A DNA stretch of 64,000 nucleotides from Dryomyza anilis (lineage: Eukaryota > Arthropoda > Insecta > Diptera > Dryomyzidae): the NCBI GenBank assembly GCA_951804985.1, contig OX638133.1:25450963-25514962 (forward strand), given 5' to 3'. The translations under genes were made by a program, and so were the position numbers. Below the pieces are notes generated by a model. That model searched no databases, was not told where the DNA came from, and saw only the letters and a list, made by a program, of their open reading frames with translations. How positions within the stretch are numbered: the first letter of the stretch is position 1; each line of letters starts with the position of its first letter. Positions 11,867-22,742 of the stretch are shown here, one piece after another.

Positions 11867-12890
11867 TCTATATATATATAAAACTCTTGGTCCGTCTGTC
11901 TGTCTGTCAGTCTGTCTGTTTGTTCCAGCATCACCTCTAAACCGCTGAAACGATCTGACTGAAATTTTTCACGAAGATACTATGGAGTCTGGAGAGTGAC
12001 ATACGCTACATATGGGCGGGATTGGGCAAAGGGCCGTGGCAATTCCATACAACTAAAAACTTTCAAAACAAAAAATGAAACAAAAAAAACTCAAATACAA
12101 AAAAATAAAAAAAATCAAAAGCAAAAACACAAAAACAAAAACAAAAGCAAAAGCAGGAACTAAAGCAATCACCCAAAAGCCAAATAAAAACAAAACAAAA
12201 GACGGTAATACAAATACAAAAACAAAAGCAGAACCACAAAATCAAAAACATGAAAGCAAAAACACAAAAGCAAAACACAAAAACAAGAAAAAAAAACACA
12301 AAAATAAATGCAAAGACAAAGAAACAAAAGCAAAGACGCAGAAACAAAAGCAAAAACAAAAACACAAAATCAAAAGAAAAACACAAAAGCAAAAACCAAA
12401 GCTAAACAAAAACAAAAACTAAAGCAAGGATACAAAAGCAAGCACAATAGCAAAACACAAAATCAAAAACACAAATGAAAAGAAAAGCAAAAACTAAAGC
12501 AAAAAACAAAAGCTAAGACACAAAAGCAAAACACAAAAGCAAAAACACAAAAGCAAAAACATAAAAGCAAAAACACAAAATTAAAAATAAAAACAAAAGC
12601 AGAAAAGCCAAAGTCGTGCACGGGTTCAAATACACAAAAGCAAAACATAAAAGCAAAACACAAAATTAAAAATAAAAAAAAACACAAACACAAATGCAAA
12701 ACACAAAAAAGTAAAAACACAAAAACAATAAACCTCTTCACGAAGTTTACTTAAAATTAGGAAAATACATATATAGTAGAACCCACCAATAAATAAAAAA
12801 AATGTTATTTTTATTAATAAAAAAAATTACTCCATATCCACGAATTCACAAAATCGTTGCACGAGTCGTGCACGGGTCCAGCAACATTAG
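11867..12890 (+). mobile_element. Helitron-like non-autonomous element (candidate)
   Basis: The left end reads TCTATATATATATAAAACTC after an A, the usual look of insect Helitron 5' ends (TC start). A GTCY microsatellite follows (GTCCGTCTGTCTGTCTGTC), then AAACCGCTGAAACGATCTGA, a block common in insect Helitrons. Near the right end a short hairpin GCACG-AGT-CGTGC (12860-12872) is followed by ACGGGTCC and an AT-rich TTAG, resembling the 3' hairpin plus CTRR terminus, though CTAG itself is not present. The middle is an expanded A-rich repeat. No Rep/helicase coding is present. Confidence 0.5.
12062..12735. repeat. A-rich (ACAAAAGCAAAA)n low-complexity block
   Basis: Variable units of AAAGCAAAAAC/ACACAAAAGC over about 670 bp. 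It sits inside the Helitron-like element and is open in several frames only because it lacks T. A fragment GTCGTGCACGGGTTC at 12613-12627 repeats the element's 3' hairpin sequence. Confidence 0.9.
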
Positions 12891-14872
12891 AAACTTCATT
12901 ACAAATTGAAGCCAACTAACACGAATAATAATAAAAAAAAAAACAATCAATGTTATTTTGTTTATAATACTTTATATTTTATTATATTAGAATATAATTT
13001 TACCATTTAATAATTCATTTGTCATATTCATCGATATGAATAAAATGTTTTTGTAAGTTCAAGACAGTAAATTAATTGAGTAAAGATGTAAAATTTTTGT
13101 TGGTATTACCTTTACCAAAAAAAATATTAGTTATAATTTAAAAATCATGTTGATAGTGCACACATTCAGTATCCATATTCAGTGAGTGTGTATTAGTATT
13201 ATAGCATATAATGCGCTATAAATTTTAATGTTATCATTGTCAGCATTTAATCGATCATATCTGTAAGTATAAAAGAACATACACAAAAATATAGCGATGT
13301 AAGCACTTTTTTTTCAAAATGGTTGAGAAACAAGCTGTACTTTTTAACAGATTTTGTTGTTATTGGCACTGTTTTGTTATTCTCTAAACCAACTAAATAC
13401 GAGAACCGCAGATCCTTTAATTCGCATTCGCGAATATTAGGCTCTAATCGGTTATATATACATAAATATATTTCAATTTTTCGATCGAAATCGAAATGAA
13501 ATAGCAATTTTTGACGAATTTCTTTTTGCCATTGCAAAATTCGATTTTACTATATAAAATTAAAACTTTATAATTAAGGTGAAACCATTGAAGTCAAAGG
13601 TAAACGAATAATTCGATTTTTTTAATATTTTATTTATATAAATGCATTATTTTCAATGCCAAATGATTACCAGCAGATGATACCCAAATTCGATAGAATA
13701 AATTTTCATTTAAATACGAAAATTATGGGGAATATCATACAACCAATAGTGAATTTCAGAAGAAGCCTGTATAACCGCATCAACGAAAATTAATTCTTCA
13801 CTATATGAGAAGAATTCAACATAGAAAGATTTATATTTTGTGATTGGTAGGTACTATACAAAAATAGATAGGTTTTTGCGCCTCTATCTCTCCGAAAAGC
13901 GCTCGTAAACCAAGAGTAAAATGTGTCGGAAAAGGCATTCCCAAACCTCGTGATAATAATGCCAGACCCGAATGGTCAAAAAATGTTAAGCGCTATTCTA
14001 GCGAACAATGACAATTTTTAACAATTTAAATTCTTGCCGATGACAATTGTCGACTCGATTTACGTCAATAACACACAATACAAACATGAACAGTTTACGA
14101 AATTGTGACAAAGCGCACGCACTATTGTAAACGAGATGAGTTTGTGACTTAGTGCCTGCTTAGTGCTCTGCTTTTGTCTCCAATATGCATTTATTATAAT
14201 ATTTTGAAGCAGTGATTTAAATATGCAGCTTATATTTGTGCAATTTCTAAAATTATATATTTTATGCGTAAATTTACGAGAAATCTATTATTAACAAATA
14301 CAGTCGTCAGTCAGAATATTATTTAAAAATCGAATTAACATGTTCTCCAATAAATAAAGGTTTTCATTCAATTATAAAATTGGTATTTTGAAACTTTAAC
14401 ACGGATCTAAGATCTGCATTAAAATTTTCAAATTCATTACTATACGAATGTTAAATAAAACTATAGGTTATTTTTATTTTTAATCAAATATATAATAACT
14501 AGGGCTATGATTCTGATGCAAATGCATGTTTTTTCTATTCATCTTTAAAATGAAATAAATAAAATAACTTTATTAAGCAATTTCCTTTAACAAGACATTC
14601 AAATGTTAGTACATATTTATGATATTTTGGAATAATTGCATGTTTTCACTTATATTCCCCTTTTTTGGCATATTTTTCGTTTTTCTTTCGTTAATTTAAA
14701 CAAATTGAAGATTTTCTTAATTTTTTTTTTAAGCGCACTATAATTCGCAAATTCACATTATAATTTATTGTAAGTTAATATATATAATTTGTTTTGCATA
14801 CATAATGTACAGAGTTGCCATAGAAATAAGGTATAATTTCAGCTTAACAAATCGACAAAATAATGTCGACTA
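12891..14872. other. AT-rich spacer
   Basis: No gene recognised. A minus-strand open stretch at 13247-13537 has no family resemblance. The block 13860-14170 is somewhat less AT-rich but has no readable signal. Confidence 0.4.
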
Positions 14873-15030
14873 CTTTTCATAGACAGTGTTTTACTCTCGT
14901 AGATTTGCCATTGTCTACAGAGAGGCACCGTCGTATAGAAATATAATTTATATATATTTTCTTTATGTTGCGGTGAGTCGAACCAGTGGTAGTTCAATGT
15001 ACTAACCAATCGAACCAACGACGCACAGTA
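14873..15030 (-). mobile_element. tRNA-derived SINE, copy 2 (3'-truncated)
   Basis: On the minus strand the head reads GCGTCGTTGGTTCGATTGGT with an A-box-like segment, then a B box in CTGGTTCGACTC. It is followed by the body words ACGGTGCCTCTCTGTAGACA and ACGAGAGTAAAACACTG, then CTATGAAAAG. The same body order occurs in the 61657-61976 copy. The copy stops mid-body, and no tail is present. Confidence 0.7.
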
Positions 15031-15289
15031 GAGCAGGGAGTACCAAAAGTAGGCGAGAACCTCAAGTAGTGTTACTCTTTGAAAAATAAGTATGAGAATT
15101 GACTAATATTGTATGAAAATTTAATAATCAGCATTTAGATGTAGATTTTTAATAGTGGGCGTGATACCTTCAGTACAACTGAAATGTTTAAATTAATATA
15201 TGTTGGGAATTACGGAAGCTACAGTGATGCAACTTTATAGTAGAATGTTTTACGTTAATATAATGCAGTTTCACATTGATTGGACAAGT

Positions 15290-16975
15290 GGGCATGTTAC
15301 CTCCCATATAACAAAAATGTTCAAAATGGCATATATTGGAAATTAATTGAGCTACAGTGATGAAACTTTGTCATGTACAGTTTTTCGTTGATATAATTTA
15401 CTTGTCCAAATTTCATTTTGATTGAACAAGTGGACGTGGTACCTCCCATATAACAAAAATGTTCAAAATGGCATATATTGGAAATTAATTGAGCTACAGT
15501 GATGAAACTTTGTCATGTACAGTTTTTCGTTGTTAAAATTTACATGTACAAATTTCATCTTGATTGAACAAGTGGGCGTGGTACCTCCCATATAACAAAA
15601 ATGTTCAAAAATGGCACATATTGGAAATTCATTGATACAATTTACTTGACCAAATTTCATTTTGATTGGACAAGTGGGCATGGTACCTCCCATATAACAA
15701 AAATGTTCAAAATGGCATATATTGGAAATTAATTGAGCTACAGTGATGAAACTTTGTCATGTACAGTTTTTAGTTTATATAATTTACTTGTCCAAATTTC
15801 ATTTTGATTCGACAAGTGGGCGTGGTACCTCCCATATAACAAAAATGTTCAAAATGGCATATATTGGAAATTAATTGAGCTACAGTGATGAAACTTTGTC
15901 ATGTACAGTTTTTCGTTGATATAATTTACTTGTCCAAATTTCATTTTGATTGGACAAGTGGGCGTGGTACCTCCCATATAACAAAAATGTTCAAAAATGG
16001 CATATATTGGAAATTAATTGAGCTACAGTGATGAAACTTTGTCATGTACAGTTTTTCGTTGATATAATGTACTTGTCCAAATTTCATTTTGATTGGACAA
16101 GTGGACGTGGTACCTCCCTTATAACAAAACGGCATATATTTGAAATAAATTAAGCTACAGTGATGAAACTTTGTCATGTACAGTTTTTCGTTGATATAAT
16201 TTACTTGTCCAAATTTCATTTTGATTGGACAAGTGGGCGTGGTACCTCCCATATAACAAAAATGTTCAAAATGGCATATATTGGAAATTAATTGAGCTAC
16301 AGTGTTGAAACTTTGTCATGTACAGTTTTTCGTTGATATAATTTACTTGTCCAAATTTCATTTTGATTGGACAAGTGGGCGTAGTACCTCCCATATAACA
16401 AAAATGTTCAAAATGGCATATATTGGAAATTAATTGAGCTACAGTGATGAAACTTTGTCATGTACAGTTTTTTGTTGATATAATTTACTTGTCCAAATTT
16501 TATCTTGATTGAACAAGTGGGCGTGGTACCTCCCATATAACAAAAATGTTCAAAATGGCATATATTGGAAATTAATTGAGCTACAGTGTTGAAACTTTGT
16601 CATGTACAGTTTTTCGTTGATAAAATTCACATGTACAAATTTCATCTTGATTGAACAAGTGGGCGTGGTACCTCCCATGTAACAAAAATGTTCAAAATGG
16701 CATATATTGGAAATTAATTGAGCTACAGTGATGAAACTTTGTCATGTACAGTTTTTCGTTGATATAATTTACTTGTCCAAATTTCATTTTGATTGGACAA
16801 GTGGGCGTGGTACCTTCCATATAACAAAAATGTTCAAAATGGCATATATTGGAAATTAATTGAGCTACAGTGATGAATTTTGTCAAGCACAGTTTTTTGA
16901 CAAGATATAATTTACTTGTCCAAATTTTATCTTGATTGAACAAGTGGGCGTGGTACCTCCCATATAACAAAAATT
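15290..16975. repeat. tandem satellite, ~142-bp unit, about 12 copies
   Basis: The marker TACCTCCCATATAACAAAAA recurs at 15441, 15582, 15684, 15826, 15968, 16111, 16243, 16385, 16527, 16669, 16811 and 16954. Most steps are 141-143 bp; one is 102 (internal deletion) and one is 132. Each unit also holds TTGATTGGACAAGTGGGCGT and GAGCTACAGTGATGAAACTT. Units are highly similar, implying recent homogenisation. The edges (15130-15290) are diverged. Minus-strand open readings inside are accidental, because 142 is not a multiple of three. Confidence 0.95.
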
Positions 16976-18654
16976 GTTAAAATTGTTAATATTAGTATAA
17001 ATGGTCGGTCGCTGAAATGTGAACAACTCCGAAAAGGCAAAAAAAGGTCACATTTTCATAATTGTTTTGAAAAGTTTAATATGTGTACTAAGTAACAACA
17101 ATATAATCAGTTTTGCCGGAGAGTGCTCAGAACGTGTTTGTTTTCATCTTTGTAACTGAAAAATATTTTTTAAAAAATAAAAAAAATTTTACTACAACAT
17201 ATTTTTTTTTTTTTTCAAAAGTATGCCAAATATCTGAAACCCTAATATTGCACAAGCTTCATAATTATCATATGTAGATGGCTGTATTAAAAAAAGAATA
17301 GTTTTTATGGTTTTCAAAATAAGTGTTTTAAAAAATTGATCTGTGTTTGACAGAGTGTGGGGAAAAGTTGTATACATATGACATAAATTGCGTGAAGTTA
17401 CATTGTAAGCAATATAATGTACTATACAATAAAAAAAAAATAGTTTCTGAGGTCAATTTGTCTTTTGAGGTTTTCGCCAACTTTAGGCACCCGCTGCTCC
17501 ACTGTGCGACGCCAGGTACTATGTAAAAACAACTGATTCCAGATGTAACACATAATTCCATAATTCAGATGTTGTTTTTTTTTCAAAAACAGCATCTGAA
17601 TTATGGGAAAGAAACTTAAAAAGTGACGATGCAAAAATTAGTTTTGTTTTAAAAAACTTAAAAAAAAAAAAATATTTTGCATATTTTTAAATTTTATGTG
17701 CATTTTTTTAGTGCATCAGATTTCTAGCCCTAATAATAACAAAGGCGAATGGCGCCTTTGTTTAACATGCATTTATTAAAATGCTATCCAAAAAAATAAA
17801 GGTTTTCCTTTCAGTTATAAAAATAGATGTGCTAAGTTTTAATAGAAAACAAAGACCTTGATTATAATATACGACAATTAAAACTTTACTTAGTAAAGAC
17901 ATATTTTTAGTATAAATATCACAGCCCTATACATCAATTTAATTGCAAATTACTTAGATGGTATTTGAGACAACCATATTTCAAAAATTTTGTTAGCTAC
18001 CAAATATTTTTCAAAATTATGATTACTGATAGCAAACATCAATTAAAACAGCATACTATTTATTATATTTGATATGACAGACAACCTTTTATAGAGTCAC
18101 CATTGGATTTTCTTAATAATTGTGGGTACAAGAGAAGAACAATCTTTGCTGCAAATATACCGTAATTCATGGTGTTGCTTTGAGTCTATTGTAAATATCA
18201 CAATTTTCATTGCATTTTCATTAGTTAATATATTTTACTTTGACTGTTTGAGTATTTGCTACAATCATAGTTGCCAGTTTTGTAGGAAAAATACAGCTTT
18301 TGGGAATTTTCTGTACTTGTGGGAAATGTTTTCTCACACGAAAAAAATTATGTCATGAATTTAAGTTGTATTTGAAATATACAGTACTATTAATTTAATA
18401 ATTTCAATATTTATTGAATATAAAAGTATAAATACTATTGTTTTAATGTTTTTTCTCCTATAATAACAAAAGTCACACAACGAGTCAAATAAAACCAAAG
18501 ACAATTCTGACAATTCACATATATAAACGTCATTGGTAAGAGCACTCAATGTTCTTAGGATGTGTGCGAATTCGACCAAATTAATGACTTTTTCTAAATT
18601 TTGGAAGTGGTCTATAATACTGCTTTTACCATCATCATACAATTAACATATGGG
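16976..18654. other. AT-rich spacer with one hairpin
   Basis: No gene recognised. It contains the hairpin listed at 17558-17606. A block at 18345-18480 shares words in the same order with 3720-3840 (TTTCAATATTTATTGAAT, ACTATTGTTTTAATG, TATAATAACAAAAGTC), so it is probably a decayed dispersed repeat. Confidence 0.4.
17558..17606. repeat. 49-bp hairpin (inverted repeat)
   Basis: CCATAATTCAGATG followed by TTGTTTTT pairs with AAAAACAGCATCTGAATTATGG. The stem is about 22 bp with one mismatch and the loop is a short T-rich run. Function unknown; it may be the core of a small MITE. Confidence 0.7.
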
Positions 18655-19766
18655 CACTATCATGTCAAAGAATGTGCGAATGTGTATTTTTTGACATTAG
18701 CGGTTTTATTTTACATTTTTGAATATAGTTTTTCCTGAAGTATACTGTGCCAAAATCGTGTGTGGTTTTGTTGTATATTTCTAGCCACAAAAGACAAAAC
18801 CAAAAGGGCGAATTCGAAAAATTGTAATGCCAAAAGGGTGAATCTTTTTCGTTTTTTTGCCATAACTTTTTATTGGTATAAAAAAAATATTGGTATACAT
18901 GCATTAATTGTTCATTTTTAAAGCAACTATCGATCATGATCATTTATTTTAAAATATTTTTTTAATTTTTATCATTTGCAAAAAAAATGTTTGGCAATTT
19001 ATTTTTAAATAATGATGCCAATCGATAGGTGCTTTGAAAACAAACAATTAATGCCTTTACATCACAATTTTATCTTGCACCAATAAAGAGCTATAGCAAA
19101 AAAACGAAAAGATTCGCCCTTTTGACATGACAAGATTATCAATTGTTACCAATTTCTTCGTTTTTTTGCTATAACTCTTTATTGGTTTAAGATAAAATAG
19201 TGGTGTAAAGGTCAATTGTCATCTATCAATTGTCATCATAATTTAAAAATATTTTGCCAAAAAATTTTCTTGCAAATAACAAATGACAAATTAATATACG
19301 GAGAAATAATTCTAAATAATAATGCCAATCGATAGGTGCTTTGAAAACAAACAATTAATGCCTTTACACCATTATTTTATCTTTCACCAATAAAGAGTTA
19401 TGGCAAAAAAAGAACAAAAAGATTCGCCTTTTGGCATAAGATTTTCAATTTTTCGAATTTTTTAGTTTTCTTCCTGCAATTCTTCATTGGTGCAAGATCG
19501 GCACCATTATTTAAAAATAATTTACCAAACATTTTTCGTGCAAATAACAAATGGCATAATAATATTCGGCAAAATATTTTTAAATAATGATACCAATCGA
19601 TAGATGCTTTAAAAACAATCAATTAATGCCTTTACATTACGATTTTATCCTGCGATAATAATAAGTGATAGTATAAAAAACAAAAAACTTTGCGTCACAT
19701 CAAACTTTAAAATTTGCTTTCCCAAAATTTTTAAAAATGCACATTCGCACCTTTGGCATGTCCGTG
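18655..19766 (-). mobile_element. ~1.1-kb inverted-repeat element (TGCCAAAAGGGCGAAT family), copy A
   Basis: The ends are CACTATCATGTCAAAG and CTTTGGCATGTCCGTG. The subterminal words ACTGTGCCAAAATCGTGTG and TTGTATATTTCTAGCC, and internal units containing CACCAATAAAGAGTTATGGC and TGCCAATCGATAGGTGCTTT, repeat roughly three to four times inside. The whole is matched in inverted orientation at 53606-54596. No open reading frame of note, so it is non-autonomous. I cannot place it in a named superfamily, and no clear target duplication is visible. Confidence 0.75.
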
Positions 19767-19820
19767 ACGATATCACCTTGTTGCAGTACACTGGAAATTT
19801 AGAAAAGTAGCTTCAAATTT

Positions 19821-20029
19821 ATTCCAATTCGCATATATCCTTAATATAAATTCATTGGCGCATAATCATAGACAATTTAAAGTCGACTTTAAAAATAAAT
19901 TCGATTTTTTTGATAAATTTTGTATAGAATAAATTTATCAAAAATCTGATTTTAAATTTAAAGATGACTTTAAATTTGCTATGATTATGCGCCAATGAAT
20001 TTATATTAAGGATATATGCGAATTGGAAT
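19821..20029. mobile_element. 209-bp near-perfect palindromic element
   Basis: ATTCCAATTCGCATATATCC at 19821 is exactly inverted at 20010-20029 (GGATATATGCGAATTGGAAT). Pairing continues inward through TTCATTGGCGCATAATCATAG and GACTTTAAA to an AT-rich centre near 19925. Arms are about 95 bp each. This is a snap-back MITE by structure; an arm fragment exists at 5795-5845. Confidence 0.85.
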
Positions 20030-20217
20030 ATATGCGCCGTTATATTTAACTTATTTTTATTTATTATAGAAAATAAATAATACATTGAAGTGGGACATGA
20101 AGTAATGTAGGAAATTGAAAATTTTGGACATGTTTTTGCACATAAAAACAATTGTCGTTTGCTTCTTAATCAACTTATTCATATTATATGTTAACAATTG
20201 TATGTTTAAATTGCGAT

Positions 20218-22270
20218 GTTGGGGTAAAGTGGGAAACGTAACACTACACAACAGCCATTCTGCGCAGCAGTGAAAGTTATTTTTGTATTATTTAAACTAT
20301 GGTTTAATATTGTTTCTTTGGATAGGTTTACAAAATATGGGCCAATAACTTTTGGATCGAGCTTTCATAAAGGTGGTCGCATATATTTGCAAATATCTCG
20401 CGTTATAAATAACACATATGATCAAATGTTATATCGAATGAAAGTTAATTGAATATCGAATAAACATTTCTTAAAACATTTTTAAATTGGTTCATTAGTT
20501 TAAGAGAACTCTAAAGAAGAACTTGAAAAAACATTTTTTTTCAACAAAAATTTAAGAAAAAATTCATTTAAAAAATGAAAAAAAATAAATCGTGAAAGTA
20601 AGATGATACACAAATTTTAATTTTTCAAAATTATTTCACACTCTTTTGAAGAAATTGAGCTATAAATGAAAAAAATATATGGGTAACATTTGAGGATAAA
20701 AAAAGTTATGTGAAAGCAATATAATTGAGTGCTATACAAATAGGCATAAAAATAAAAAAATGTGAGCGGATCACGATTATTTTTTGAGCACCTATTGATA
20801 GATGATTGCTTGTAATTAATTTTAAATTTTATAACTTTATCTTTAATACTTAACGAGATATGTGATCCTAAAAAGTAAACCCATATTTCGTAGTGGATGT
20901 AGTAGATTACGTTGACTAAATCGACTAATTTTCGAACTTTGAATTACTATTCTACTAAATTATATTGAAAATAAATTTTACATCATTCGAAATAGCAGTT
21001 TTAAAGTTATCATGTATAGGCGGACGGTTATATCTAAATCGACTCGGAAAGTGGTGTTGACCAGGAAAATATATACTTTTTCATACCAGTCACGCCTACT
21101 GAGAGGCGCTAAAATATCCTCACATATATTTTATAACTTGTAACCCATGGGTATAGGGTATAAACATATTATGCGATTTTTTTTAGTTAATACCCAATTG
21201 TAATGCTTTCACATCATTTTTTCTGTTCTCAAAAATTATCCATAGATTTCTTTTATTTTTACATCATTTTCTTTAAAAATGTACAGGCTAATTTTGCAAT
21301 ATTACAAACTGTGCATCATCTTGCGTTTTCAATTTTCCGCCATTTTTTCAAAGCATTTTTGAATAAAATTTTGGTCGACAAAATTTACATTTTTCGAGTT
21401 CTTCTATAGAGTTTTCTTAAACCAGTAAACCAAGTCCAAACTATTGTAAGAAATGTTTATTAAGTATTTAATTATCTTTCATTCGATTTAACAATTGAGT
21501 TTATGGGTTTTATTAAACGCGAGATATTTACAAATATATGTGACCACCTTTTTGAAAGCTCAGTACAAAAGTTATTGCCCGAGATCTCGTAATTCTATCC
21601 GTAGAAAATTTGTTAATTCATATATTCAAATTCTGCGAATCATTTCCAATAATACAAAAATAATGCAATTTACTGCGCAAACTTTTTCTCTCATTTTGTT
21701 GTGTAGTGTAATTTAAGCAATGTTTGTTGTAATTTTAGTAAAAAAAAATGGGGTTATATTAATTATTTAATAATTTTGCTAAGTAAAAACTTTAAACTTG
21801 GCCACAAACCAATGAAAAGCAAAATTTTGACTTCACCTAAGATAAGATCTGAATTGCAGAAGAGAGCAGAGAAGCGTGCCTTTAACAGGAGCTTAAAGAA
21901 TACATCGGTAAATATTTTTCAACTTCATCATAAGAAGAATTTTATACAATTTTCATGTTTAAAATGCCGAAGAAATTAAATTTCAACAATTCAGTGTACT
22001 GCAATAATGCAGCAAACGGGCTGTATATTGAAATGTGCGAACTTGACGACGACCAGCAAATACGTCTTTGTTCATTATCAGTCAGAATATTCGGACTATG
22101 AGTAAATGCACATTTGTTTCATATTTTCTTAACATAACTACTGAGATGTTTATAAATTTAAACTTTTTTCTTCTTATTTTTCTTCCTTATTTTTTTGTCC
22201 TTAATATATTTCACTTTGCTGTGAAAAACAAAAGAAAAAAATTAAAAAGTTTGACCCACATTACCCCAAC
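20218..22270. mobile_element. degenerate ~2-kb inverted-repeat element (candidate)
   Basis: The outer ends match in inverted orientation: GTTGGGGTAAAGTGGG at 20218-20233 and CCCACATTACCCCAAC at 22255-22270 (one mismatch). Longer inner inverted arms lie at 20338-20525 and 21408-21575, sharing for example CAAATATCTCGCGTT, AATCGAATGAAAG and AATAAACATTTCTTA. A related outer end recurs at 46845-46935, together with GAAAAATCGCTCAAAAA. No intact protein. It is interrupted by a decayed mini-me element. Confidence 0.45.
20870..21165 (+). mobile_element. decayed mini-me/DINE-1-like element
   Basis: The diagnostic order AAATCGACTC, then GACCAGGAAAATATATACTTT, then a terminal GGGTATAGGGTATAAA resembles the better copies at 45569 and 59428, but the GTCY microsatellite is reduced to a few bases (GGCGGACGG). 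It sits inside the degenerate 2-kb element. Confidence 0.5.
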
Positions 22271-22483
22271 ATTTTGCAACCAATCCGAAATGGAGCTGCT
22301 TTGAAAAATCGCTCAAAAAACAAATAAAATAAATGGTATTCTGTAATGTAAACAGTTAGATTGATGTTCAAGTAGATATGTGATAGAGGAATTTACGAAA
22401 AAAAAGAGACAAAAATATCAGGGAAACAGAAATTCGCAAGGAATTCCAGATATGACTGATTATTTTAGAAGCCAAGATATTTT

Positions 22484-22489
22484 TTTATT
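22484..22489 (-). terminator. possible poly(A) signal of the DUF4780-like gene
   Basis: AATAAA on the minus strand about 255 bp downstream of the stop codon at 22743. A weaker ATTAAA lies at 22715-22720. No independent support. Confidence 0.2.
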
Positions 22490-22742
22490 TCTCCTAAACA
22501 AAAAAAAATGTGAATTCTATAGAATTTTAATTTAGAATGGCTCGAATCAACAAATTATATTGTTTTACTGCCATCTCCAGTTAAGCATTTCACCAAAGTG
22601 ACGAGGATAAATATTTTTGAATTCTTATTGTCTCTCGTACCGTATAAATTAGGATATAATGAAGACGCTAATAACTTAGTTGATCAGCTTCAATTATATC
22701 ATTTATATTTACCTTTTAATATAATCGTATACAACGTCGAAC

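Noticed and set aside
12063..12741. Open frames of 90-115 codons on both strands in the A-rich block
   Set aside because: The block is almost free of T, so stop codons are rare by composition. The products are Lys/Thr/Asn or Phe/Cys runs without structure.
15463..16970. Minus-strand open readings such as MGGTTPTCPIKMKFGQVN repeated in the 142-bp satellite
   Set aside because: The unit length is not a multiple of three, the frame changes between units, and each reading is short. They are by-products of the repeat.
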